NCBI RefSeq assembly: GCF_000224145.3
Contig: NC_020173.2
Span: 779,624 to 843,623 of the forward strand
DNA from: Ciona intestinalis
Lineage: Eukaryota > Chordata > Ascidiacea > Phlebobranchia > Cionidae
Direction: 5' to 3'
Length of the DNA: 64,000 bases
The translations under genes and the position numbers were made by a program. The notes under the pieces were generated by a model. It saw nothing but the letters and a program-made list of their open reading frames with translations. It searched no databases and was not told the DNA's origin. Of this stretch, positions 11,467 through 22,600 are shown one piece after another. How positions within the stretch are numbered: the first letter of the stretch is position 1; each line of letters starts with the position of its first letter.

Positions 11467-11511
11467 ATTAAAATTCAAAAATATTTTTTTTAATAAATAA
11501 ATTTTTTTTTA

Positions 11512-11600
11512 GAATCGGTACCGCTGAGGTCCAGTTGGTACTACAGTGCCCAAATTTTTGGTAGTAGCACGCGTCATCACCTTGGTTCACAAATAAATTG
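11512..11600 (+). repeat. Dispersed repeat (AGAATCGGTACCGCTG family), copy 1
   Basis: Shares AGAATCGGTACCGCTGAGGT, then TAGTAC, CAGTG.CCAAATTTT and CACCTTGGT with 22118-22245. Confidence 0.65.
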
Positions 11601-11695
11601 TGCTTATTGAACTACCATAAACTTTTCTAGGCTACAAATAACATAACTAAAGTTTTAACGTATAAACATTTTGTATGGAACGTTTTCAATGTAGG

Positions 11696-11790
11696 GTCGT
11701 AATAAATTTGGACCGGGTGGTCATTGTATTTTTATTTAGCTGTTGCGCATGCGCAGTAGCGTCTTGGCGCATGTGCAATAGAGCCCGGTA
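11696..11790 (+). repeat. Dispersed repeat, copy 2 (GGACCGGGTGGTCATT family)
   Basis: Matches 3309-3400 beginning GTCGTAATAAATTTGGACC; extends into further CGCATGCGCA-like sequence. Confidence 0.6.
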
Positions 11791-12099
11791 AAAATATATT
11801 AATCGGAACGAATATATTACGACACCGGCGTCGTAATAGGACTTTCTGCTGTTTTTGCCATGTACGTCACAACAAATATAAAGACCTAATTTATTGCGAC
11901 TTTTCGTTGAAAACAGTTCTTTACACACCCCTTCTCTCTTGTTTTCCTGATTGGTTGGCGGGAAAAAACAAGATTTGTTTTTATTTTATCGGAGAATCAG
12001 AAAGCACAGCATCGTAAAGTTTTATGTTTTTTACATACGAAGTAAAGCTGGAAAATATTGTATATTACAACATTCACGGTTTATTACAACTAAAATGAA

Positions 12100-12137
12100 A
12101 TGTTTGTTCATTTTTTTGTTAACTTTTATGATTTAGA
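12100..12137 (+). promoter_or_regulatory. Possible trans-splice or 5' UTR acceptor before borealin
   Basis: A T-rich tract ends ATGATTTAG 36 bases before the borealin ATG. Ascidians are known to trans-splice a leader onto many mRNAs, so this is a candidate acceptor; cDNA evidence is absent. Confidence 0.35.
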
Positions 12138-12172
12138 AACCTGTACAACTTTTATCAATTAAAACAATCAAG

Positions 12173-15100
12173 ATGGCAAGGAAAAGTCAAAAAAACAAAG
12201 AAAATGAGGAACAAGAGAAACAGAAAAAAATAGAAGCTGTTGTTGAAAACTATGACACTGAAGGTGAACTTATAAGTGTACAAAGTATTTTATCAATGCA
12301 GACCTAAGGAAAATTTTGAAACCAAAATATTCAGGTGGCCACACAGCATAAAGGATTACCCGAAGAAGTAGGTACACTTTTCCGCTAGATATCGGTAATT
12401 ATTTAAATTAAAAAATACGTAAAAACGCACAAAACAATACTACAAAGTGTTAATAAGTGTAAAACAAATTAATTAAATAATAATAATACCTTTCCTAAAT
12501 TCATAAACCACTAGTAAGAACATTTTACCACATTAGGACCGTTATATACGCTCTTTCGTTGTGTTTACTGTCGTCGAGTCTGTGGTGTAACGGTTTGCGT
12601 GCGGTCATATACTCTCTTTGTTTCATTTTTACCGGGTTCGAGTCCCGCACAGTGAAATACATTTTTTTTTATTCATTTAGAAGTTTTTTTGTTTGATTAG
12701 CAAGAGTAAGGGGTTAGGGGTTAAATTTGGGGGCTAGGGTTAGGGTTTAGGGTTAGAGGTTTAAATCTTATGTGTATAGACCAGGAAACTAACTGCTTCC
12801 CATGGAATAGAGAAACGTATTTGTCATTACCTCCTAGCGGAAAAAGTGTGTCTACTTCTTTGTATAGTCCCATGTATTTTATACTAACATGTTGATATAA
12901 AGCCAGTTAAAGGTTGACATAAAACCAAATTATTCACATGGCACTATAGGTATTAGGTACTACTGTTATTGCACAACCAACCATTGAGAACATCCTCATT
13001 TCTTACCAACTTCCTGTTTGTCTAAGGGATCATTTGGCTATTGCAAATTCGATGTTAAGTTAGCATCTATTGCAACTTCCGCATAAAAGCCTCCTTACCT
13101 TGGTCATGGACACGTTGTCTCAAATATGTAGTTATAAAATGCGTCATACCTTCTGTATAATTTTTTTTGGATAAAACCTTTGGCGTTCAAATCAAATATA
13201 ACTGAAAATGGGGGATAGGTGATTCGTCATCGTAGTTCGCATTATGTAATGTTAATGCCTCAATGGCATTCACTGGCGTAAAGTTATGGGGTTGCAGGGT
13301 TGCCTGGCAACCCTTTGATTTTGCTCCGGACTAATAATGCGTAAGGAATTACGTTCGACCAAACGAAGACACCATTATTACTGCTAACAAACAACGAAAA
13401 ACAAACAATAATTACTGCGAACAAACAACGAAGACGCCATTATTACTGCGAACAAAAAAAAATTAGACAGCAGGTATCAGTGTGATCGTAGACAATTAGT
13501 TTGTTACAAGCGCCAGGGTTACAAGAAAAGATTACCTGCTGTTATGACCAAAATAAAAGCTGGAATCTGTAGTGGCGAAATCGGTTTGGCCAGTGGCTAC
13601 CAAGCTTTATCTAAACCAGTGGCGCAACCAGCGCGTTCAAAAGGGGGCTGTCATATTTACGTCCAGTCAACGTTTATCTCTGACATGATAAAACACTCCC
13701 TTTATTGGTTGTGCATACTGATATATATCCTATTTTACGCGGTAAATTAAAACTAACACTACATTATTAAAAAGACGTATCTAAATTAGTATAAACTGAT
13801 GAAACATTGGTGCAAGTTTTTTGCAAACAATCGTGTTTTACTTGCTCCCATACGATCTGTAGCTTTTGTATAATTTCTGTTTCTGATGATTAGTTTAAAT
13901 CAGTGCTTCCCAAACTATGGTACGCGAGCACCTTATTAAGTTCAAACCAAACGATCGCAAATGATCTTTTAGTGATTGTCGTAAGCATTATTTTAATCCA
14001 CATAAATATAATAATCAACGTGTGAATTGCTATTATGTCGTAATCAATTACCAGGTCAAACAATCGTTATTATGATGCAATGAATCCACGTGTGAATCCC
14101 TACTGTTTCGTAATAATTATGCTGCTTGGCTGAGGAAAACATCGTAAATATACAGCAGTGCTACTTATGGAACCTATTTATGTTGTTTATTCCACCCTGT
14201 TACCCCATTTAATTGGCAAATTACAATTATTTTACACGCAACTTTGAGAAAGGCAGTGCCACGTTTGTGTTACAAATACCCGCGGAAAAAATAGGTGTGC
14301 CCGCGGTACGGTTTCTAATTTCACTATTTAAAATGAGTTGTTCACGAGGCTTTAGTAGTCTAGTGTGTAGGTGGTACAAGAACGCTGCATGAACCAAAAT
14401 TATGTATACGCGAGTAGATAAAGTTGGAAACCACTGGTTTAAATGCAGATAAACCGCGATTATGAGGATTTTAATTGGTGCAAATATAAAAGCAAATAGC
14501 GACGCTATCAGTAAATTGGAGCCAACAGAAATCGTAATATGATATTACAAAGTATCGTCCCGGCCGAGCTTAGACAGAGTCGTTCGTTGTCACCGCACGA
14601 GAACCGGAGTTTCATTACGTCATTATTCACGAGAATAAATTCACAACGATTGCTTCGTTTGTTAGGTGTGGAATGTATGCTACCGCATGCGTCTTCCTTT
14701 ATTTCCTAGACCGGCGCAGAGCGTAAAAATATGACGCTCATACACGATGTTTCGATGTCGTGGTTGGTTGGGCAGTGGGCACATTCCTCCAGATTGTTTT
14801 ATTATGAAACGTCATAATTAATAGTTACGTTGCAATAGACCAAGTGACATAACAATTGAACGAAAAATTGTTCCAATTCTAAGCGAACGAATTTAATATT
14901 GAATGCAACGCGTGTGTGTGCGTCTTAGCACTTTCTGGCTGCGTGCGTGTCTGCGGAAAAGGGGGCTGTCATGACAGCAAAACAGCCCCCCTGGTTGCGC
15001 CCCTGATCTAAACACACATTTAATTCACATGCTTGTTGCGTTTACGTTCGTAGAAAGTAGTCATCGTAAACAAGACAATCCTTTACTTAATGGCAGACGT

Positions 15101-18100
15101 GAAAAAGCAAACATTCAACATGTTTTAAGCACCTGCAGGCTAAATAATGAACGTGTGAGTCCCTATTATGACGCAAATAATCGACATGTGAATTTCCATT
15201 ATGTCATAATAAAGGTCAAACAATCGCAATGCCAGGTCAAACAATCGCAAATATGATGCAATGAATCCGCGTGTGAATCCCTATTATTTCGTAACAAACA
15301 CACTGCTTGGCTGAGGAAAACATCGTAAATATAAAGCAGCAAAACTTCTGGAACAGATTTAGAATGATTATTACGGCCTAAATCGTTTAGAATGCAATGC
15401 AGGGATAAAACATTGTCTGTTTAGCAGTATTGCAGTAATATTGTTTGTTTACCTGAATTCCTATGGAGTAATAGAGTGAGTAAACCAAACTCGCGTAAGC
15501 AAAAAATAGTAACAGGCTGTTCAGAAATATGCGTATCGTATTATGTTTTAAGTCTGACTAACCGTGTTGTAACTCTAAGTGATGTAACAAAATATTGTGG
15601 CAATATGAACGTGATACAACAAACTTTGGTTATAGTTAGTTAAAAGTTCCTGTGCGGCAAAAACTAAATACGAAAGTCGGTATTATGACGTAAATATTCA
15701 ATGTGTGCCGACGTGCCGTGTGGATTCCTACTATGACGTAACAACATTCTGTTTGTCTGAGTAAATCCTGCGTAAATATTAAATAATGACTTTATTACGC
15801 GTAGGACGTAGCATAGATTAATATGGCTACAGCGGGCGAATGCAATTGGTGAATTAAAACTTACGGGTTGGTTTACGCTCATATTAATACGGCGCTTTGC
15901 AACTATTAGTTAAACATTTTCTTGCGAACACCCCCCGTCAGAATAATCCTAGATCCGCCTATGATTGTACCACAGTTACCACCTAACGGTAAGGAAACTT
16001 ACTTTGAATCTTTTTTATTTCAGTGAAAGCACAAATTGAAGCTTATCGAAAGTCTGTTCAAAATGTTACCGATAATCTAAGAAAAGAAATGCAGGTTACG
16101 CTAATGAGTATTCCAAAACATGTTCAAGAAATGACATTAAGGGAATATTGCGAAAAATATATCATTGAAGCAAAGTCACGGGAACAGGTATTGTATTTAA
16201 AGAAGCGTTTTATTAGTTTTTGTATTTGTAAAATACTTAATGTGGTATTAAATAGATTATAATGTGGTATTAAATTGATTCAAGACACAACAAATATGTT
16301 ATGTTCTTTCGTTTTTGTTGATGCTTAACCCTTTGGCCGCGTGATTGTTTTTCGTAATTTTTCACTTTTGACCAGGTCTCACTTAATTGGAATTTGCAAG
16401 CAAATTATAGCAGCTAGACCAAAACTTTCTTTAGGAAGTTTGTGCTTTCGCCCCGTGATTATGAAATTATCTTCAAATTCATATTTTAATATTTAGATTA
16501 TGGAATATTTCAGAAAAGAACAAAATTGTTAAAATATAATGTATTACAAACTTGCTTAGTATGTAAAAACCTTCTTTTTGATGTATAATTTGTGAAGTTA
16601 CCTGCATCATAAATGAAAAAATTACAACAATGTTCAGATTCATCAGAACAGGTTGAACTTCTCATGTTCAGAGTTTGACAAAATAATATTTTTTCGATGC
16701 AAATCTTGATTTTTGAAAACATTTTTCAGTCAGTACCTGTGCAGCATACTAGTTTGGGTACTTACTAGGAATTATGAGAACTAAACCTACAAACACTGTA
16801 CAGCTAAAGCCTAAGGGGTGCCCTTTTTATACATTATGTACAACATACCTGTTCTACATTGTTTTCAAGGCTAAAACAGCTTTGCAAAGACCAAATCAAT
16901 GCCAAAACATGCTTTTTACACTAGGGTTTCCCTATCATAACTATTCACACAGTTAAGTTGCGCAAAAAGGCAAAAAAACGGCCAAAAACTAGGGACCGAA
17001 TTCTAAGCAACACTTAAATATGCCAATAATATGTTCACAAACTTTAGCAACAAAATGCTTAAAATTTTTAAATACATTGACATACAATTGATTGCTTCTT
17101 CTTTCAAACGAGACCAAATTTGGGACCGTATGATAAGAAATAACCGAACTACTGACTATTAACTAACTTGTGGTAGGAAATAGCCCGGGCGAGGGTCGCG
17201 GTCCAAGGGTTTAAATTGTTTTGTATTTAATGAAAATGTTTAATTAAATGTTTATATTGTTTATGTCAGTGTATTTCTTTTGTATAAGTTGATCATAAAT
17301 TCATCTTGAGTGTTGTGGTAATTATACTGGGATTAGTGGGATTGAATTACTTTTTAATTCATTAATATAAAACTCCACAGCTAAGAAATAATACTTGAAT
17401 GTTAAAATATATCTCCAAACCTATATTTTATAATTTCTTACTGTTGTAAAGACTAACCATTGAATATTGTATAGGGTGAAAGTGGGAATGACCATGTAGA
17501 AAACATAGAAGAGATGACAACTACTTCAGTTGCAACCAGTGCTGGTATAATTTGTGTGTTATTGATTTAAAAAAAAGAGGATTGATATTCATATGCTTAA
17601 TGTTTTGTTCTGTTACTATGTTCAAACAATACTTTGTGTTTTGTCAATTTATTATCGTAATATCTATAAGACTGTATGCATTTTGGTTTAAATTTATATA
17701 TATTTATATTTTATAAGTGTTTATATATTTTGTTTTAACAAATGTATCTATTATCAATTATTTCTATGCAGTCAAAGGCAAGTCCAAACGTGTCAGTCGG
17801 GCTGTTAAAGGAAAAAGAGGTCGAAAAAAGGTATCAAAACTTCAATAGAATGTGATCGACATCGAAAAAATTAAAGTAGAAACTATTATTTACTCAGATT
17901 CCAGAATATAACTTTTGTAGTTGGTCTAATTGATATTAAGCTTAAGCTTAAATTTATCACTTTTTATTTGGCTGTAACTTATCCTTAGAGCAAAGTAAAC
18001 TAATAATGAAGTCAATTTATTATTTACAGTCTTCATTAAAAAACCCAGTCCTTGCAACACCTGTCGCACATTCCGGGGTTGTCCAAGGTACTCCTATATT

Positions 18101-19121
18101 CAAGTAAGTTCAATAAAAGTTTTGCTTTTTTAATATACAACCATTTTGTGTGTTGGTGCTACAGAATTAGATTACAGTTAAATTTGCATTTGTTTTACGA
18201 ACTGAAAAAGAAACAAGAACGTTTAGATAGTTTAATTGCCAATAAATTAAAAATTAACACAGTTTACATATGAAACGATTCTTTGACTAAGTTGGCCACA
18301 TTTCATGTTTTTCATCTTTTAAAAATGAAGTAGAATAGTAATGCTTTAAGTTTTTGATTATTACCCAATGCTTACATATGCGGATACTGTATACTAGTCC
18401 ATGTATTAATTATGGTAACTTACTTTGACAGACCTGGCCTGACTGAAACCTGCACGCGCACAATGACACCAAGAGACATCTCCAATTTCCAGCTGCAGTT
18501 GTTTTCAAGTCGTGGATCTCCCCTGCATATTGCAGTAAGTTGGTTTGTAATGAAAGTATGAAAACACTAAACAGTATGATTTTGTTTTTCAAGTAAGTTT
18601 AATATTTGATGGAATGTAATTTATACTTCTGTCGTTTCATGTATGTAAAAGATGGGCAGATCTTTTTGTGTATGGCTGAAAACTTAGACAAAGTACTAGT
18701 TACCAAAGGGTTAAATGAATGATCGTTGAGTGTTTTGCTTAAGCACACACCTACAATGGGAGTGACATTGAGCATTGAATCTGATATCGTTTGGTTACGA
18801 TGTAACCTTTTAACAATTAAGCCATTATTTAGGAAATATTTGAATTGCTATGTTGGCAACGCAACGAGAAAACATACATAAAATGAAATAATATATATAT
18901 ATTTTAAAAATAATATGTTTGTTCAATTAAAACCGGATGTTCTTTTGTTACTAAGAAATTTGATTGATTAAAAATGTCTAAAAATATGAACAAACATTAG
19001 CATCTGAATTCTAAAGTAACTTTATATACACCAGGCAAACCACATGAGTGAAGAAATGCAGAGAAAGGTGGCAGAGCAGTTCGCAAACATAACACAGGGA
19101 CTGCAGAGAGGATTGCCATAA
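12173..19121 (+). CDS. CDCA8: Borealin (CDCA8), chromosomal passenger complex subunit
   Basis: Seven exons join in frame: 12173-12263, 16024-16187, 17475-17544, 17772-17830, 18030-18103, 18432-18534, 19035-19121, giving about 215 residues (human about 280). Exon 2 encodes the N-terminal helix that packs with INCENP and survivin; its sequence VKAQIEAYRKSVQNV...IPKHVQEMTLREYCEKYI fits borealin's EIRIKQIES...LPKALREMNWLDYF. Next come a Lys/Arg-rich basic patch (KGKSKRVSRAVKGKRGRKK), a TPIFKPGL motif and a short dimerisation-like tail rich in Gln. In other animals the complex brings Aurora B to centromeres and the spindle midzone. Intron 1 (3.76 kb) holds most of the local transposons. AATAAA signals follow at about 19290 and 19350. 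No short ORF alone reveals this gene; the call rests on the spliced sequence and family similarity from memory. Confidence 0.85.
12351..12872. mobile_element. TIR element carrying tRNA-like promoter boxes
   Basis: Ends are inverted: GAAGAAGTAGGTACAC..TTCCGCTAG at 12362-12390 pairs with CTAGCGG.AAAAGTGTG.CTACTTC at 12836-12862. A related, internally deleted copy lies at 60937-61080. In the middle are TGGTGTAACGG (12583-12593), matching an RNA polymerase III A box, and GGTTCGAGTCC (12635-12645), a perfect B box. A short G-rich patch resembling TTAGGG repeats lies at 12712-12765. No protein coding. It sits in borealin intron 1. Confidence 0.65.
13363..13458 (+). repeat. Short tandem repeat (ATTATTACTGCGAACAAACA)
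   Basis: Three imperfect units of about 30-45 bases, with ACGAAGACRCCATTATTACTG as the core. Confidence 0.7.
13617..15005. mobile_element. Non-autonomous hAT-type transposon (outer)
   Basis: Ends CAGTGGCGCAACCAG and, inverted, CAGGGGCGCAACCAG, flanked by a perfect 8-base duplication ATCTAAAC (13609-13616 and 15006-15013). The 8-bp target duplication and CAG..G ends are hAT hallmarks. No transposase frame. It contains a second hAT element at 13901-14436, without which it would be about 845 bp. Confidence 0.85.
13901..14436. mobile_element. Non-autonomous hAT-type transposon (nested)
   Basis: Ends CAGTGCTTCCCAAACTATG and, inverted, CAGTGGTTTCCAACTTTATC, with a perfect 8-base duplication GTTTAAAT on both sides (13893-13900, 14437-14444). 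536 bp, non-coding, inserted into the outer hAT element and therefore younger than it. Confidence 0.88.
15014..15960. repeat. Repeat blocks related to the nested hAT interior
   Basis: About 120 bases around 15170-15350 closely match 14030-14165 (CTTGGCTGAGGAAAACATCG and neighbours), and 15680-15790 is a weaker third copy. This suggests another, older relative of the same element in borealin intron 1. Confidence 0.6.
18660..18805 (-). mobile_element. SINE remnant in borealin intron 6
   Basis: Diverged minus-strand piece of the tRNA-derived SINE family defined at 25512-25811; it keeps the TATGGCTGAAAA, CACA.ACCTACAATGG and TTTGGTTA landmarks. Confidence 0.45.
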
Positions 19122-19643
19122 TAACAATGATAATTCATTAATTCTATCTTTCCAGCAATGTACTTATATCTCTGATGTTAACAGAGTCACATACTTGTCC
19201 AAGCCTATCCTAACATTGTTTGCCACGCAAACTTTTTTAAAGCCCTACGTGTAGGCGTTGGCGTCATGGTGTGTTGGTTGTGAAAATGATGTAATAAAAC
19301 CTACACATTAATCATTTGTTGTGTCGATGGTATTTACATGTTTTGAAATAAACACACACTAATTAGATTCTTTAAATTGACATTCACAAGAGTTACTTGA
19401 CATTAACTTCAGTATTTAGCAGCAAAAACACATCGGTAAAACCAAACACGCAACAATGCAATGAACGAATGTAAACGGAGTTTTTATTCAACGGGTAATA
19501 CCCAAACCGAAAACCAAAGTTTCGCCTCCTCAACAATTTCGCAATGTTTGTGTCTTGTTTTGCTTGCTGGATATTTTGGAGTTGTGTTACCAGTAAGTGG
19601 ACGTTTCCAGCGGACAACTCGTTTCTCGTTAACAGGGGTCAAA

Positions 19644-22600
19644 ATGCGATATAGGTAAGTCACCTAGATTTTTGTTTTTCCCGCAATAAGCGATTGAATT
19701 GTAGACCTTTATTTAGGTTATTTTTAAAACGATTTCTAGAATGTTAAGCTAAGGCTTTTGTGTTAGGAGCAACAAAATGCGACTGTACTACACTAGTAAG
19801 TTAGAAACGAAATAGGCCTATATCTAGTTAACTTCTGTGAATCGTGTTCTGCTGCCAATATTGCATGCCATATACTACTATACATTAAATAAGGGTTAAA
19901 CCACGAGTAAAAAAAAACTTATTAGGGCTAGTAGGCCGTGGTCATAGATATTAAAGTCATTCAGTGAAAACTTTGATGTTACAATCTTACAGTTGCGAAT
20001 TTGGTTCTATTGTTATATAGAAGCTGGTTTTAATCTGTTTGAATAAGTCAATGGACAACCATATACGGTCGGAGATATATCTACATAGTTTAAACACTGT
20101 ATCCTGACTATTCTACAATATCAGTCACCCGCAACCCCAACATTGACGTATAGGGTTACGCCGTTAAACATCCGAACAAAAGTTTTCAACCTGTAAGACA
20201 CAAAGGGTAATAAACAAAGAATTATCATTAAATGGGAGTCCTTATAAAGAAAATTAAAAAAAAGTCTCGTCTGACAAAGTGTCCCATCCCCCCCACCCTA
20301 CTATAGACTATATGTTCATGCGAAGGGTAGAAATTTTGTTTACAAGCTATTTCGGTCTAGCAGCTAGCTCTAGTAGGCCGTGGTCTAGCGGTCTGTTGTC
20401 ATATGGACGTGACTGAAGGTTAATGCACGGCCTACTAGAGATCTCTTCATGGAATCTTAAATATAAAAAAGTATGATCATAACTTGAATCATATAAATAT
20501 TATATTTTCGATTTTTTGCGAAAATATAACTTACGCATACATCTATGTAGGTCACTAGCATGTTATCCCCATCGAAAAAAAAATTAATTTCAACTTTTTT
20601 TATAACTGAATATTAATATTCGTCATAAAAACATATTTATAGAATTTTCTCCCGATCCAGCTTCGAATATGTTATAGCGCTACGTAATACCTCAAAAATG
20701 AAACATCATTTTCTTCAAAAAAGTGCGGGGAAGGGTTCAGAATACAAACAAGTATGAGGGTCATAACCCGAATCATACAAGTATTAAATTTTAAAATATT
20801 TCGGCGAAAATATAACTTACGCATACATCTATGTAGGTCACTAGCATGTTATCCCCATCGAAAAAATAATTAATTTATTTTTTTTTAAATTTGAATATTA
20901 ATATTCGTCATAAAAGTATATTTATGGAATTTTCTCCCGATCCAGCTTTGAATATGTATCCTGTCCGTACTTACGTAGCTGGAAATATATCAAGAATTTT
21001 AATTTATTTGTTTCAATTAATACAAAAGATTGTTTGTTCTTAAAGCCTCTAAGATTAATTGATAGGCTGGATCGAATTGTCGCAGACAATAATGAATGTC
21101 TAAAGGAAAGGAAGATAAACCTGTTTGTTATAGAAACGCCTGAAGTAGAGGTGCAAGGTCGCTTTCGCCCATTTTATGATAATCTTTGCACCTCCGTTAT
21201 TGAATTTGCGAATGTGTTCACCTTCGGCATTTATAGAGTTTTAACGTTGTTGGCAAGGTCCACCAGAGAGGAGTTTTGTGCAGTTATAATCTAAACACTT
21301 TACTCTTCTACTATTCTGCAAACTGATACGATGCAGAATTAATAGAAGAGTAAAAAGTGAGGAATAGTGACCAAACATTTAGTGATCTCCTCGTTGTCTG
21401 TTCGTTGATCATCGTCGGATTCCTGTAGAATATAACTGAAAACACATAGTTATCATAGGTAGTAAACAAATTAGTCAGAGCAATTGATACAAAACCATTT
21501 AACGCCGATACTTTTAGCCTCACTAGGTATATCAATATTCTTATATTTACTGTTATAATTTTGTTATAAAAACATTTATGTGGATTAATATGTACTATTT
21601 TTGCGTTCGTGCAAATAAAATATATAAACACGAAATTCGAGTAATTAATACTCTCCACAATATTTAACATCCATCCCCGCACTTTTTTTGAAGAAAACAA
21701 TATTTCATTTTTTAGGTATTTCGTGGCGCTATAACATATTTAAAGCTGGATCGGGAGAAAATTCCATAAATATGTTTTTATGACGAATATTAATATTCAG
21801 TTATAAAAAAGAGTTGAAATTATTTTTTTTCGATGGGGATAACATGCTAGTGACCTACATAGATGTATGCGTTAGTTATATTTTCGCAAAAAAAAATCGA
21901 AAATATAATATTTATATGATTCAAGTTATGATCATACTTTTTTATATTTAACATCTATCCCCGCAGTTTTTTAAAGAAAATAATGTTTCATATTTTAGGT
22001 ATCACTTAGCGCTATAACATATTCGAAGCTGGATCGGGAGAAAATTCTATAAATATGTTTTTATGACGAATATTAATATTCATAATTAATATTTTTTCGA
22101 ATTTTAAGTTTTTCATTTTAGAATCGGTACCGCTGGGGTCTAGTTAGTACAGTGTCCAAATTTTAGGTTGGTGGCACCAGTAGAAGGTATCGAAAATGGT
22201 CGCTAGAATATTTGTATTCTAGGATCACCTTGGTCCGCTGAACGAGGTTTATGATATCCCGTTCAGCCGCTGACAGACCCAAATCGCTCCCATTTTATCG
22301 CATGACGTCACACTGCTGTCACGTGATTCTGTCCGGTATAAAATGCCATTTCGCCTTAAAACAATAACGGAACAAGAACTACCAAACTAACGCCACTATC
22401 GGTACTGAGACCTTAAGGCCAATCTAGGCCCATGGCGGGCTCTTACGAGCCCTTGCCCGGCAGTCAAGTAAGCCTTTGCCCCATACTGTATCGTGTATTT
22501 GTTTACCAGAAAAAGGAATATAAAATATAGCAAGATATCATGAACTGTTTGGTCTCTGGTTATAAAAGCAACTAGTACTACAGTAGATATAGCACCCCGC

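Noticed and set aside
12576-12655. Possible tRNA gene
   Set aside because: A and B boxes are good, but the would-be acceptor stem pairs at only about three positions and the centre is too long; treated as part of a mobile element.
12712-12765. Telomere-like TTAGGG patch
   Set aside because: Too short and irregular, and part of the repeat element; only a diverged piece recurs near 61.0 kb.
13272-15962. A third, larger hAT element enclosing the two called ones
   Set aside because: The right side ends in a hAT-like CCTAGATCCGCCTATG, but I found no matching left end or 8-base duplication.
21034-21294. 86-codon open frame in the middle of the foldback element
   Set aside because: No recognisable motif or transposase signature, and no sign of codon constraint.
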